This document shows positions 19,159 to 26,831 of a DNA stretch of 64,000 bases, piece by piece. Source of the stretch: Dyadobacter sp. CY356 (GTDB lineage: Bacteria > Bacteroidota > Bacteroidia > Cytophagales > Spirosomataceae); the NCBI RefSeq assembly GCF_021440195.1, contig NZ_JAJTSZ010000013.1, positions 97,944 to 161,943 of the forward strand. Direction: 5' to 3'. A program made the translations under genes and the position numbers. The notes beneath the pieces were generated by a model that was given only the letters and a program-made list of their open reading frames with translations, was not told the DNA's origin and searched no databases. Position 1 is the stretch's first letter. Each line of letters starts with the position of its first letter.

Positions 19159-19538
19159 TGTCTGTGCATTTTCAACTGTTCAATCCAAATACTTGTAAAT
19201 TCCGGTGTACAGGTTTTTTGAAAACTCATTTTGTAATCGTCATACCTGCCGTTTATATTGAAAGCAGTAACGGAAATCAAGAATAATTTTTGACTCCCAC
19301 TCAATTCCATATTACACTTTTCGGATAACCTAAGTAAGTTATGTATTAACGGTGGAAATTCATTATGTACCTTGACAAAATAAGCTTTTAATAATTTTTC
19401 TATCATCAGGTGTCCAACAAACAGACTCCAGCTATATCGTTTACTTTCAAACATAGCTAACATAGTCAGAAAATCTTCATCCGAAGATTCGATCCAATGA
19501 TCAATAACTTTTTTCTGATCAAAGCCTCCTTGTTCCAT
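19131..19538 (-). CDS. HEPN-domain protein (partner of MNT)
   Basis: 135 residues, all helical, PF05168-like. The helix YSWSLFVGHLMIEKLLKAYF and the NGRYDDYK motif (R98, D100, D101; compare ARYPDY in HEPN proteins that pair with nucleotidyltransferases) identify it. The RX4-6H ribonuclease motif of HepT-type toxins is not visible, so RNase activity is uncertain. It is the first gene of the overlapping pair. Upstream, 19539-19584 separates it from the sucC terminator; its promoter must lie near that terminator. Confidence 0.82.
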   Translation of the reverse strand: MEQGGFDQKKVIDHWIESSDEDFLTMLAMFESKRYSWSLFVGHLMIEKLLKAYFVKVHNEFPPLIHNLLRLSEKCNMELSGSQKLFLISVTAFNINGRYDDYKMSFQKTCTPEFTSIWIEQLKMHRQWIKSLLTP

Positions 19539-19584
19539 ATTAAAAACTATGTAATTACCTGGAGAATTTTATTGTGTAAATTAA

Positions 19585-19611
19585 CAAAAAAGGACGACCT
19601 CACGATCGCCC
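19585..19611 (-). terminator. Terminator of sucC
   Basis: On the minus strand GGGCGA (complement of 19606-19611) pairs with TCGTCC (complement of 19592-19597) with one G-T pair, followed by a T run (A tract 19585-19591). It lies 25 bp past the sucC stop codon. Confidence 0.65.
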
Positions 19612-19636
19612 TTTTTCTCAAATATTTTCAAAAGAA

Positions 19637-20860
19637 CTATACACCCAAACGAGCAAGTGTTTCAGAAACTTTCGCAGCAGCTTCTTTAAATTCAATCGCC
19701 GACTGAACTTTCAAACCTGATTCGTTAATGATACGCGCTCCTTCTTCAGCATTTGTTCCTTGCAGACGAACAATGATTGGAACAGGAATTTCGCCGATTG
19801 CTTTGTAAGCCTCAACAACACCTGCCGCAACACGGTCGCAACGAACGATACCACCAAAGATATTGATTAGGATAGCCTTAACATTTGGATCTTTCAGAAT
19901 GATACGGAAACCTGCTTCTACGGTACGTGCGTTCGCTCCACCTCCAACATCAAGGAAGTTAGCCGGCTCGCCGCCTGAAAGCTTGATAAGGTCCATAGTA
20001 GCCATCGCAAGACCAGCACCATTTACCATGCAACCTACGTTTCCATCCAGTTTTACATAGTTCAGGTTGTTAGCACCTGCTTCTACTTCCAAAGGATCTT
20101 CTTCATTGGTATCACGCATTTCTGCAAGTTCAGGATGACGGTACAAAGCGTTGTCATCCAGATCCACTTTTGCATCAACTGCAAGAATTTTATTATCTGA
20201 TGTTTTTAAAACCGGGTTGATTTCAAACATCGCGGCATCGCTCTCAATATATGCTTTGTAAAGAGAACCGATAAATTTCACCATTTCTTTGAAAGCGTCG
20301 CCTTCCAGACCAAGGGCAAAAGCAACTTTACGCGCCTGGAAAGGTTGTAATCCAACTTTTGGATCAATCCATTCTTTCATGATTTTTTCAGGAGAATGCT
20401 CAGCAACCTCCTCAATATCCATACCACCTTCTGTACTTGCCATGATGACGTTACAGTTTCTGCCTCTGTCAAGCAGAATAGACAGATAGTACTCTTTGGG
20501 TTCACTGATACCAGGATAATATACATCCTCAGCAATCAAAACCTTGTTCACTCGCTTGCCTTCAACGCCAGTCTGGTGTGTAACAAGTACTTTTCCCAGA
20601 ATGTTATTTGCGATTGTACGGACATCTTCAACAGATTTTGCCAAAGCAACACCACGTTGTTCGCTGCCAACAATTCTGCCTTTACCACGCCCACCCGCGT
20701 GAATCTGTGATTTAACCACATACCATTTGGTACCTGTCTGCTGGCTAATCTCACGGGCGACTTCCACCGCCTTGTCAGGGGTGTCGGCAACAAGTCCTTC
20801 CTGAATACGTACGCCGTATTTTTTAAGGACACTTTTGCCTTGATATTCGTGAATATTCAT
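19637..20860 (-). CDS. sucC: Succinate-CoA ligase (ADP-forming) beta subunit
   Basis: 407 residues, the usual SucC length. It starts with the family hallmark MNIHEYQGKSVLKKYGV and has an ATP-grasp domain (KSQIHAGGRGKGR at about 50-62) and a C-terminal CoA-ligase domain (GGIVRCDRVAAGVVEA). With SucD it converts succinyl-CoA and ADP to succinate, CoA and ATP in the TCA cycle. sucD is not in this window, so the two subunit genes are unlinked. Divergent from lolD with 88 bp between them. Confidence 0.96.
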   Translation of the reverse strand: MNIHEYQGKSVLKKYGVRIQEGLVADTPDKAVEVAREISQQTGTKWYVVKSQIHAGGRGKGRIVGSEQRGVALAKSVEDVRTIANNILGKVLVTHQTGVEGKRVNKVLIAEDVYYPGISEPKEYYLSILLDRGRNCNVIMASTEGGMDIEEVAEHSPEKIMKEWIDPKVGLQPFQARKVAFALGLEGDAFKEMVKFIGSLYKAYIESDAAMFEINPVLKTSDNKILAVDAKVDLDDNALYRHPELAEMRDTNEEDPLEVEAGANNLNYVKLDGNVGCMVNGAGLAMATMDLIKLSGGEPANFLDVGGGANARTVEAGFRIILKDPNVKAILINIFGGIVRCDRVAAGVVEAYKAIGEIPVPIIVRLQGTNAEEGARIINESGLKVQSAIEFKEAAAKVSETLARLGV

Positions 20861-20948
20861 GAGTATAAAAGTAAATTGGTATTTTCACGGCAAATTAAGG
20901 AATTAATCAAAACGGGGGTAGCTTTTTACCTAATTATCTTTTCATAAT

Positions 20949-21611
20949 ATGAATTTACTTCGCGCAAAAGGAATAAAGCGCACGTATGGCGCCTTGCAGG
21001 TTCTGAAAGGAATAGATATTGAGGTCAATAGTGGCGAAGTTGTTGCCATTGTTGGTGCATCGGGAGCCGGGAAGAGTACTTTGCTGCACATACTGGGAAC
21101 GCTCGACAGGCCTGACGAAGGACAGGTGTTTATTGGTGATACCAATGTCTCTTCCCTGGGAGATAAGGATCTTGCAAAATTCCGGAATGAAAAGATTGGA
21201 TTCATCTTTCAGTTCCACAATCTGCTTGCTGAATTTACTGCTTTGGAAAATGCCTGTATGCCAGGATATATCAATGCCGGGCTTAGTGAAAAGGAAATAA
21301 AAAGAAGAGGAGAGGAGTTGCTGGGATTATTGGGTTTATCTGACAGGATCAATCATTTGCCATCACAGCTTTCTGGTGGAGAACAGCAAAGAGTTGCCGT
21401 TGCACGTGCCTTATTAAATAAACCTGCCATTGTTTTAGCTGACGAACCAAGCGGAAATCTTGACTCGCAAAATGCTTTGGATCTTCATCAGTTGTTTTTT
21501 AAACTGAGAGACGAGCTTGGTCATACATTCATCATAGTCACTCATAATGAGGATTTAGCGGAAATGGCAGACAGGCGTATCGTGATGCAGGATGGGAAAA
21601 TGATATTGTAA
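20949..21611 (+). CDS. LolD-like ABC transporter ATPase
   Basis: 220 residues. Walker A G36-ASGAGKS-T44, Q loop (IFQFHNLL), signature LSGGEQQR, Walker B IVLADEPSGNLD and H switch (IVTHNED) are intact. It belongs to the MacB/LolD/FtsE group (TFALENAC, LAKFRNEKIGFIFQ). LolD powers release of lipoproteins from the inner membrane together with LolC/E, whose genes are not adjacent. The assignment to LolD rather than another MacB-type ATPase rests on overall similarity only. It ends in a stretch with three terminator-like hairpins. Confidence 0.8.
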   Translation: MNLLRAKGIKRTYGALQVLKGIDIEVNSGEVVAIVGASGAGKSTLLHILGTLDRPDEGQVFIGDTNVSSLGDKDLAKFRNEKIGFIFQFHNLLAEFTALENACMPGYINAGLSEKEIKRRGEELLGLLGLSDRINHLPSQLSGGEQQRVAVARALLNKPAIVLADEPSGNLDSQNALDLHQLFFKLRDELGHTFIIVTHNEDLAEMADRRIVMQDGKMIL

Positions 21612-21658
21612 AATACAGTTACGTAAACAAATTGTTATTTTTTTTTGTTTTAACTGTG

Positions 21659-21698
21659 ACTTCCCTGATATGACCCCGTCATAATGGGGAAGTTTTTC
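21659..21698 (+). terminator. Terminator of the lolD-like gene
   Basis: ACTTCCC (21659-21665) pairs with GGGAAGT (21687-21693) and is followed by TTTTT. An alternative inner hairpin CCCC/GGGG (21674-21677, 21686-21689) is nested. It is 47 bp past the stop codon. Confidence 0.7.
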
Positions 21699-21752
21699 AT
21701 AACGTTGAGTAAAGTAAATAGCCGTTCGGATTTTCCGGACGGCCATTTTTTT
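21694..21752. terminator. Terminator hairpin, first copy of a 58-bp direct repeat
   Basis: GCCGTTCGGA (21721-21730) pairs with TCCGGACGGC (21734-21743; one G-T pair), followed by a T run. The sequence from TTTTCATAACGTTGAG through the hairpin is repeated almost identically at 21857-21915. Confidence 0.8.
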
Positions 21753-21856
21753 TATCAATGTGTTATCGAAAAAATATTTTTAAAAATAATTTCAGAGGTA
21801 GTGTGACCAAATTATTATCAACCCGTCTAATATTTAAATTTCCTTAGGGTTGGAGA

Positions 21857-21915
21857 TTTTCATAACGTTGAGTAAAGCAAATAGCCGTCCGGAGTTTCCG
21901 GACGGCTATTTTTTT
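21857..21915. terminator. Bidirectional terminator of groL, second copy of the direct repeat
   Basis: A 14-bp perfect stem AAATAGCCGTCCGG (21879-21892) with CCGGACGGCTATTT (21898-21911), loop AGTTT. T runs flank both sides, so it can end groL from the minus strand. The 21753-21856 spacer between the two copies shows no gene. Confidence 0.85.
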
Positions 21916-21941
21916 GCCTGATCTATATGACTGAGGGATGA

Positions 21942-23573
21942 TTACATCATTCCACCCATTCCACCGCCGTGTCCGCCACCCATTGGTGCCGCACTTTCTT
22001 CCGGATCGTCAGCAATTACACATTCTGTTGTTAACAACAAACCTGCGATAGACGCTGCATTTTCCAAAGCAAGACGTGAAACTTTCTTAGGATCGATGAT
22101 ACCAGCTTCTAACAAGTCTGTATAAACATTGTCTTTAGCATTGTAACCATAAGCACCTGTTCCTTCTTTTACTTTTGCAACAACAACAGATGGTTCCTGA
22201 CCAGAGTTAGAAACGATTGTTCTCAATGGAGCTTCAAGCGCTACACGGATGATGTTGATACCTGTATTTTCGTCGTCGTTGTTTCCAACAAGTCCTTCAA
22301 GGGCAGAAGTTGCACGGATGTAAGCAACACCACCACCTGCTACAATACCTTCTTCAACAGCAGCACGGGTTGCATGCAATGCATCGTCAACACGGTCTTT
22401 TTTCTCTTTCATTTCAACTTCTGTCACTGCACCAATGTACAAGATGGCAACACCACCTGACAATTTAGCAAGACGTTCCTGAAGTTTTTCACGATCGTAA
22501 TCAGAAGTTGTGTTTTCGATCTGCGCTTTGATCTGGTTAACACGGCTCTGGATGTCTTCAGAGTTACCTGAACCATTAACCAAAGTAGTGTTGTCTTTGT
22601 CGATAATCGCTTTTTCGCAAGTACCAAGGTAATCCAAAGTAACGCTTTCCAATTTGAAACCGCGTTCTTCCGAAATTACAGTACCGCCAGTGATGATGGC
22701 GATGTCTTCAAGCATAGCTTTACGACGGTCACCAAAACCAGGAGCTTTAACAGCAGCAACTTTCAAAGCGCCACGGATTTTGTTCACTACCAATGTAGCC
22801 AACGCTTCTCCGTCAACATCTTCTGCCAAAATAAGCAAAGGACGACCTGTTTGAGCAACTGCTTCAAGTACCGGAAGAAGTTCTTTCATAGAAGAAACTT
22901 TCTTCTCAGAGATAAGAATGAATGGACGCTCAAGATCAGCTTCCATTTTCTCAGTGTTTGTAACGAAATATGGAGAAAGGTATCCACGGTCAAACTGCAT
23001 ACCTTCAACAGTTTTAACTTCTGTTTCAGTACCACGCGCTTCTTCAACAGTGATAACACCTTCTTTACCTACTTTTTCCATGGCTTCGGCAATCATATTA
23101 CCGATTTCTTCATCATGGTTAGCTGAAATTGTAGCAACCTGAGCGATTTCTTTTGAAGTAGAAATATCTTTTTTCTGAGTTTCAAGATTTTTAACAACGG
23201 CTGCAACAGCTTTTTCGATACCGCGTTTCAAATCCATTGGGTTAGCACCGGCAGCTACGTTTTTCACTCCGATAGAGTAAATAGCCTGAGCCAGAACTGT
23301 TGCCGTTGTAGTACCATCACCAGCTGAATCAGCAGTTTTAGAAGCTACTTCTTTAACCAATTGTGCACCCATGTTTTCGAAAGGATCTTTCAAATCGATT
23401 TCTTTCGCAACAGATACACCATCTTTTGTGATGCTTGGTGAACCAAATTTTTTGTCAATAACTACGTTACGACCACGAGGTCCCAAAGTTACCTTTACGG
23501 CGTCAGCCAATGTGTCAACACCCTTTTTTATTTTATCGCGGGCTTCAATGTCAAAAAATATTTTCTTAGCCAT
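21942..23573 (-). CDS. groL: Chaperonin GroEL
   Basis: 543 residues, full length. It begins AKKIFFDIEARDKIKKG, carries the nucleotide-binding GDGTTTATVLA, and ends in the Gly/Met-rich tail GGGHGGGMGGMM typical of GroEL. It forms the cytoplasmic 14-mer folding chamber closed by GroES. The gene follows groS by 54 bp in one operon, with a double terminator downstream. Confidence 0.98.
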   Translation of the reverse strand: MAKKIFFDIEARDKIKKGVDTLADAVKVTLGPRGRNVVIDKKFGSPSITKDGVSVAKEIDLKDPFENMGAQLVKEVASKTADSAGDGTTTATVLAQAIYSIGVKNVAAGANPMDLKRGIEKAVAAVVKNLETQKKDISTSKEIAQVATISANHDEEIGNMIAEAMEKVGKEGVITVEEARGTETEVKTVEGMQFDRGYLSPYFVTNTEKMEADLERPFILISEKKVSSMKELLPVLEAVAQTGRPLLILAEDVDGEALATLVVNKIRGALKVAAVKAPGFGDRRKAMLEDIAIITGGTVISEERGFKLESVTLDYLGTCEKAIIDKDNTTLVNGSGNSEDIQSRVNQIKAQIENTTSDYDREKLQERLAKLSGGVAILYIGAVTEVEMKEKKDRVDDALHATRAAVEEGIVAGGGVAYIRATSALEGLVGNNDDENTGINIIRVALEAPLRTIVSNSGQEPSVVVAKVKEGTGAYGYNAKDNVYTDLLEAGIIDPKKVSRLALENAASIAGLLLTTECVIADDPEESAAPMGGGHGGGMGGMM

Positions 23574-23627
23574 TTCAATTTTTGATTTTAATTTTTAAAG
23601 ATTTTAATTACCGAGGTTGTCAGATGA

Positions 23628-23924
23628 CTAGCCAATAATAGCATAGATATCTGATTCACGCATAATAAGGATATCTTTTCCTTCGTATGCCAATTCAGTA
23701 CCTGAATATTTTCCGTATAATACGGTGTCTCCTACTTTAACAGTCATAGGCTCATCTTTTTTGCCTGGTCCAACTGCTACTACTGTACCGCGTTGTGGTT
23801 TTTCTTTTGCAGTATCAGGAATAATGATACCAAATGCTGTTTTTTCTTCGGCTGGGGCTGGTTCTACAAGAACACGATCAGCCAGAGGTTGTACGTTCAC
23901 TTGTATTTCTGCTAAAGTTGACAT
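23628..23924 (-). CDS. groS: Co-chaperonin GroES
   Basis: 98 residues, the usual length. VQPLADRVLVEPAPAEEKTAFGI and the mobile loop (about 25-45) are recognisable; the C-terminal half has GDTVLYGKYSGTEL. It caps GroEL. First gene of groS-groL. No CIRCE inverted repeat (TTAGCACTC-N9-GAGTGCTAA) is present upstream, so HrcA control is unlikely; a GG-N10-GC element at 23981-23995 is a candidate promoter. Confidence 0.97.
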   Translation of the reverse strand: MSTLAEIQVNVQPLADRVLVEPAPAEEKTAFGIIIPDTAKEKPQRGTVVAVGPGKKDEPMTVKVGDTVLYGKYSGTELAYEGKDILIMRESDIYAIIG

Positions 23925-23980
23925 AGATATTAAACGTTTATTTTTATGTTGTCAGTATTGATATGACTTGCAACCGTAAA

Positions 23981-23995
23981 GCACAATCTATGCCA
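23981..23995 (-). promoter_or_regulatory. Candidate sigma-54 promoter of groS-groL
   Basis: The minus strand reads TGGCATAGATTGTGC: the -24 GG and -12 GC are exactly 10 nt apart, and TGGCA plus TGC match the RpoN consensus TGGCAC-N5-TTGC. It would start transcription about 46 nt before groS. No Bacteroidota TAnnTTTG element was found in this gap. A chance match is possible. Confidence 0.35.
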
Positions 23996-24156
23996 GCCCG
24001 TTTCCTCTGACATTTTTACAGGGCTGTATGACAATTTTGTATGTAAACCGGCTTCGATATGAATTTTATAATAATATATATGTCAGGTAAATACTTTCGT
24101 TTGGTATATCGTCAGAATTGACTAAATTTTAGCAGGCATCAAAACAGGTAAATACA

Positions 24157-24864
24157 ATGACGAAGCTTCATAACGATTGGTTGACGGAAGGTATTTTTGA
24201 TTTTGAATATAAAAAGTATGTGCTGATGGCATATCTTCAGCATATTGATAAGGAATTTAATTCCAATCGCCTGTATCCTTATTTGCAGGAACTTAAAATA
24301 CACCTGGATTCCTGCCAGAACCTGCAGGCAAATAAAAATGCGATTCAGGGCTCTTTTCCCAAAAAGTTGAAAGGAATGGATTTATCTGTTGCAAAGCTGG
24401 TGTATGAGGACACACTTCACGACGATGCTTATCTGTCTCAGTTGAATTACATCCTGGATTTTGCCATTCCCAGATTCTCAAAATCAATGGAAGAAGGCTC
24501 TGACCGCTTTTCTGAAGTTGGAGAGAATATTAAAATTTCACCGGTTGGGATCGTACCGCTACGTATTGAAGAAGGTTATCTTTTCTTTTTGAATAACTAT
24601 GAAAGAATGATCACCATTTTTAGATATGAGCTTGCGCTTTATAATCAGATGCGGGAAAGAAGTCTGAAAACGGTTTATGTAGATTCTGTGCGCACAAGTG
24701 TTGGAACGACATTGGAGCAAATTAAGATTGACCTGACAAGAAAATTCCAGGCCTGGCCGAACCCGGCTACTTATATGATCCAGTCAAAATACGATTATCC
24801 TTTGGAAGAAACCTTGCTGCCGGTTGTGCAGCGGCTGATGGTGAAGCAAATGAATGTAGCATAA
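24157..24864 (+). CDS. Conserved hypothetical protein
   Basis: 235 residues, no signal peptide or membrane segment, mostly helical with charged surfaces. Starts at ATG 24157 (MTKLHNDWLTEGIFDFEYKKY). Motifs such as PVGIVPLRIEEGYLFF and FQAWPNPATYM look conserved-type but I cannot name a family. It is single, on the opposite strand to groS and secG, between which it sits. In flavobacteria I recall secG followed directly by groS-groL, so this gene may have been inserted there; that is an inference. Codon use does not look foreign. Confidence 0.72.
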   Translation: MTKLHNDWLTEGIFDFEYKKYVLMAYLQHIDKEFNSNRLYPYLQELKIHLDSCQNLQANKNAIQGSFPKKLKGMDLSVAKLVYEDTLHDDAYLSQLNYILDFAIPRFSKSMEEGSDRFSEVGENIKISPVGIVPLRIEEGYLFFLNNYERMITIFRYELALYNQMRERSLKTVYVDSVRTSVGTTLEQIKIDLTRKFQAWPNPATYMIQSKYDYPLEETLLPVVQRLMVKQMNVA

Positions 24865-24973
24865 TAAAGATTGCCGTCGGCTGCCTGGTCTTTGTAAACG
24901 GAATCAATTCCAAAACTTGATCCGCAAAATACAGTTATCCTTTTCATATCTCTTTTCTGACAAAATAGTACCA

Positions 24974-25024
24974 CAAAAAAAATGCAGCTAATAAAGACAA
25001 ATCAATCTGTCGATATTAGCTGCA
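24974..25024 (-). terminator. Terminator of the miaB-secG operon
   Basis: TGCAGCTAATA (24983-24993) pairs with TATTAGCTGCA (25014-25024), with inner GACA/TGTC (24996-24999, 25008-25011). On the minus strand it is followed by nine Ts (24974-24982). It lies 21 bp past secG. Confidence 0.88.
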
Positions 25025-25045
25025 CGTAAAAACGCTACGTTTTTT

Positions 25046-25441
25046 TTATTTTGTTGTATCTGCAGGTGCTGATGGTGCAGTTTCTGCGGGAGCTGTTGAA
25101 GCCGGAGCAGCGGCACCAGGAGCCGGAGCTGTTGGCAATTTTGCCCCGGGAACTACTGTGTTTTGTGCTTTTTCAATGTTCACACTATTGATTCCGCCTG
25201 CATCAGAAGCGCCTCCGCTTGCAACGATATAGGAAACAAGTGAAATTACGATAATGCCCGCTGCCAATCCCCACGTGATTTGTTCTAGCAAATCTGTGGT
25301 TTTCTTAACACCGAACATTTGTGCAGTACCTGCGCCACTAAATTCGCTGGAAAGACCTCCTCCTTTTGAATTTTGAACCAATACCACCAAAATCAATAAT
25401 ACTGCGACGATCGCAACCAGAATAATCAAACCCAAATACAT
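25046..25441 (-). CDS. secG: Preprotein translocase subunit SecG
   Basis: 131 residues. TM1 at about 2-24 (LGLIILVAIVAVLLILVVLVQ), the conserved cytoplasmic loop NSKGGGLSSEFSGAGTAQMFG, and TM2 at about 55-75. The C-terminal ~50 residues are Ala/Pro-rich and disordered, an extension seen in Bacteroidota SecG proteins. SecG assists SecYEG in protein export. Last gene of the operon running from miaB. Confidence 0.93.
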   Translation of the reverse strand: MYLGLIILVAIVAVLLILVVLVQNSKGGGLSSEFSGAGTAQMFGVKKTTDLLEQITWGLAAGIIVISLVSYIVASGGASDAGGINSVNIEKAQNTVVPGAKLPTAPAPGAAAPASTAPAETAPSAPADTTK

Positions 25442-25503
25442 GCCTGAACCAATATTGAATGAATGAATGTGTGAATTTTCAATGAATACGAACCAACTAG
25501 TCC

Positions 25504-26181
25504 TTACAAATGATATAGTTCACTTAATTTTTTCGCAAAGTAATCCTTTTTTTCTGGTTTTTTCAAAATCAATTTTTGATAAATGTCAATTGCCTTATCC
25601 GTTTTGCCCTGACGAACCAGAATTTTTGCAAATGCTTCTGTCTCAATTCCTCCCCCGAAAGAATCAGAAGAATTGGATTGAGCCACCCTTCCGGTAAGGT
25701 CCAAAGCCAGCGGTTCAGCGTTCATATCCTGTTTTATCGCACCCATTCTTGGATTATTTTTGATAAAACCTTCAATGATCTGCTGCTGTTTTTTTTGTAG
25801 CTCAGAAATGCTGGATACCGGATTAACCTTTATTTCTTTGGCTTCCAGTACTTCAAGAATATCTTCACTCACAGTTGCAGGTAATTCTTCGGTTAAAACA
25901 TCAACCTGTTCAGACGAAATTCCGGGATCCGTTGATTTGTACTTTCCTTCAACAAGCTGTTGTAGTGCAATCCGGCTCAAAGCATAAGCGGCAGCACGTG
26001 GCGTATTATCATTTAATTGATCTGTATCCGTTTGAACTGATGCTTTTGCCAGTAAAGAATATGAAATCTGGCAATACGGAAAAGCCTTGATAGTAGCTTC
26101 AAGACCGGGAATTACCGACACGTCAAGGTCATTAGGATATTTTACCAGACGACTGAACGTTTCCTTATCAACAATTGCCAT
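25504..26181 (-). CDS. TPR-like conserved protein in the secG operon
   Basis: 225 residues, soluble, no signal peptide. The C-terminal part has a TPR-like helix pair (AKILVRQGKTDKAIDIYQKL), and an earlier region (YSLLAKASVQ, AAYALSRIALQQLV) may be another degenerate repeat. The middle is charged and probably disordered. Function unknown; it may act as an adaptor for envelope or translocon assembly, judged by position between the LptE-like gene and secG only. Gaps of about 60 bp on both sides fit one operon. Confidence 0.75.
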   Translation of the reverse strand: MAIVDKETFSRLVKYPNDLDVSVIPGLEATIKAFPYCQISYSLLAKASVQTDTDQLNDNTPRAAAYALSRIALQQLVEGKYKSTDPGISSEQVDVLTEELPATVSEDILEVLEAKEIKVNPVSSISELQKKQQQIIEGFIKNNPRMGAIKQDMNAEPLALDLTGRVAQSNSSDSFGGGIETEAFAKILVRQGKTDKAIDIYQKLILKKPEKKDYFAKKLSELYHL

Positions 26182-26240
26182 TAACCGTAATATTTTAATT
26201 TTGAAAAATAATAACTGAATTTAAAACAAAGATAAACCGC

Positions 26241-26822
26241 TTACCAGTCCGCAGCAGATTTATTGAATATCTGCTGAACAAGGTTCTCCCTTATCGTAGG
26301 TAACAACCTCGCCTCATTCTGGTTCAGTGTTTGATCTTGTGGGAAATCCGCAAAATAAGTAAATGACTGGTCAAAGTTTTTGGTTTCATCTTTTGCATTC
26401 GTAAACCTCACTTGTACAGTCACATTCAAACGGTTAAGGCCTGCCTGGTCATTGGCGGTTGGAGCGGCCGCCAATACATCATAACCCGTAATTGTTCCTT
26501 CTATGAGCAGGTCACCTCCATTTTGCTGCAAAGTAAGATCTGTATTTTTCTGGAAATATTCTTTGACCTGTTCAGTCAGCTGCTGTGGTAAGTTTGAAGG
26601 CCCCCCGGCTGTTGCCATATTAAAGTTAATGATCGTAAATGTCTTAATATCAGGAGATAAACTTGTTCCCGTAAAAGAATAAACACCGCAGCTAGAAACA
26701 AGAAGAGAAACATTTAAAATAAAAAACAGCGACAGTAATCTCTTAGTCGCAAGAGAGGATGTGCTTAATTTATTCAATAAAATTTTACCTGAAAAATTCA
26801 TTTTTGACATTTCAATTTTCAT
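26241..26822 (-). CDS. LptE-family lipoprotein (LPS assembly)
   Basis: 193 residues from ATG 26822 (a GTG at 26831 touches the upstream stop codon and a later ATG is also possible). Lipobox LLVSSC is near residue 42; the mature protein starts CGVYSFTGTSLSPDIKTFTI, typical of Bacteroidota LptE-like proteins. In the family the lipoprotein plugs LptD at the outer membrane and inserts LPS. No lptD is nearby. Located between the sigma-54 activator and the TPR gene. Confidence 0.85.
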   Translation of the reverse strand: MKIEMSKMNFSGKILLNKLSTSSLATKRLLSLFFILNVSLLVSSCGVYSFTGTSLSPDIKTFTIINFNMATAGGPSNLPQQLTEQVKEYFQKNTDLTLQQNGGDLLIEGTITGYDVLAAAPTANDQAGLNRLNVTVQVRFTNAKDETKNFDQSFTYFADFPQDQTLNQNEARLLPTIRENLVQQIFNKSAADW

Positions 26823-26831
26823 AACAAACAC

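Noticed and set aside
23925..24156. CIRCE/HrcA site upstream of groS
   Set aside because: No TTAGCACTC-N9-GAGTGCTAA or close variant found on either strand.
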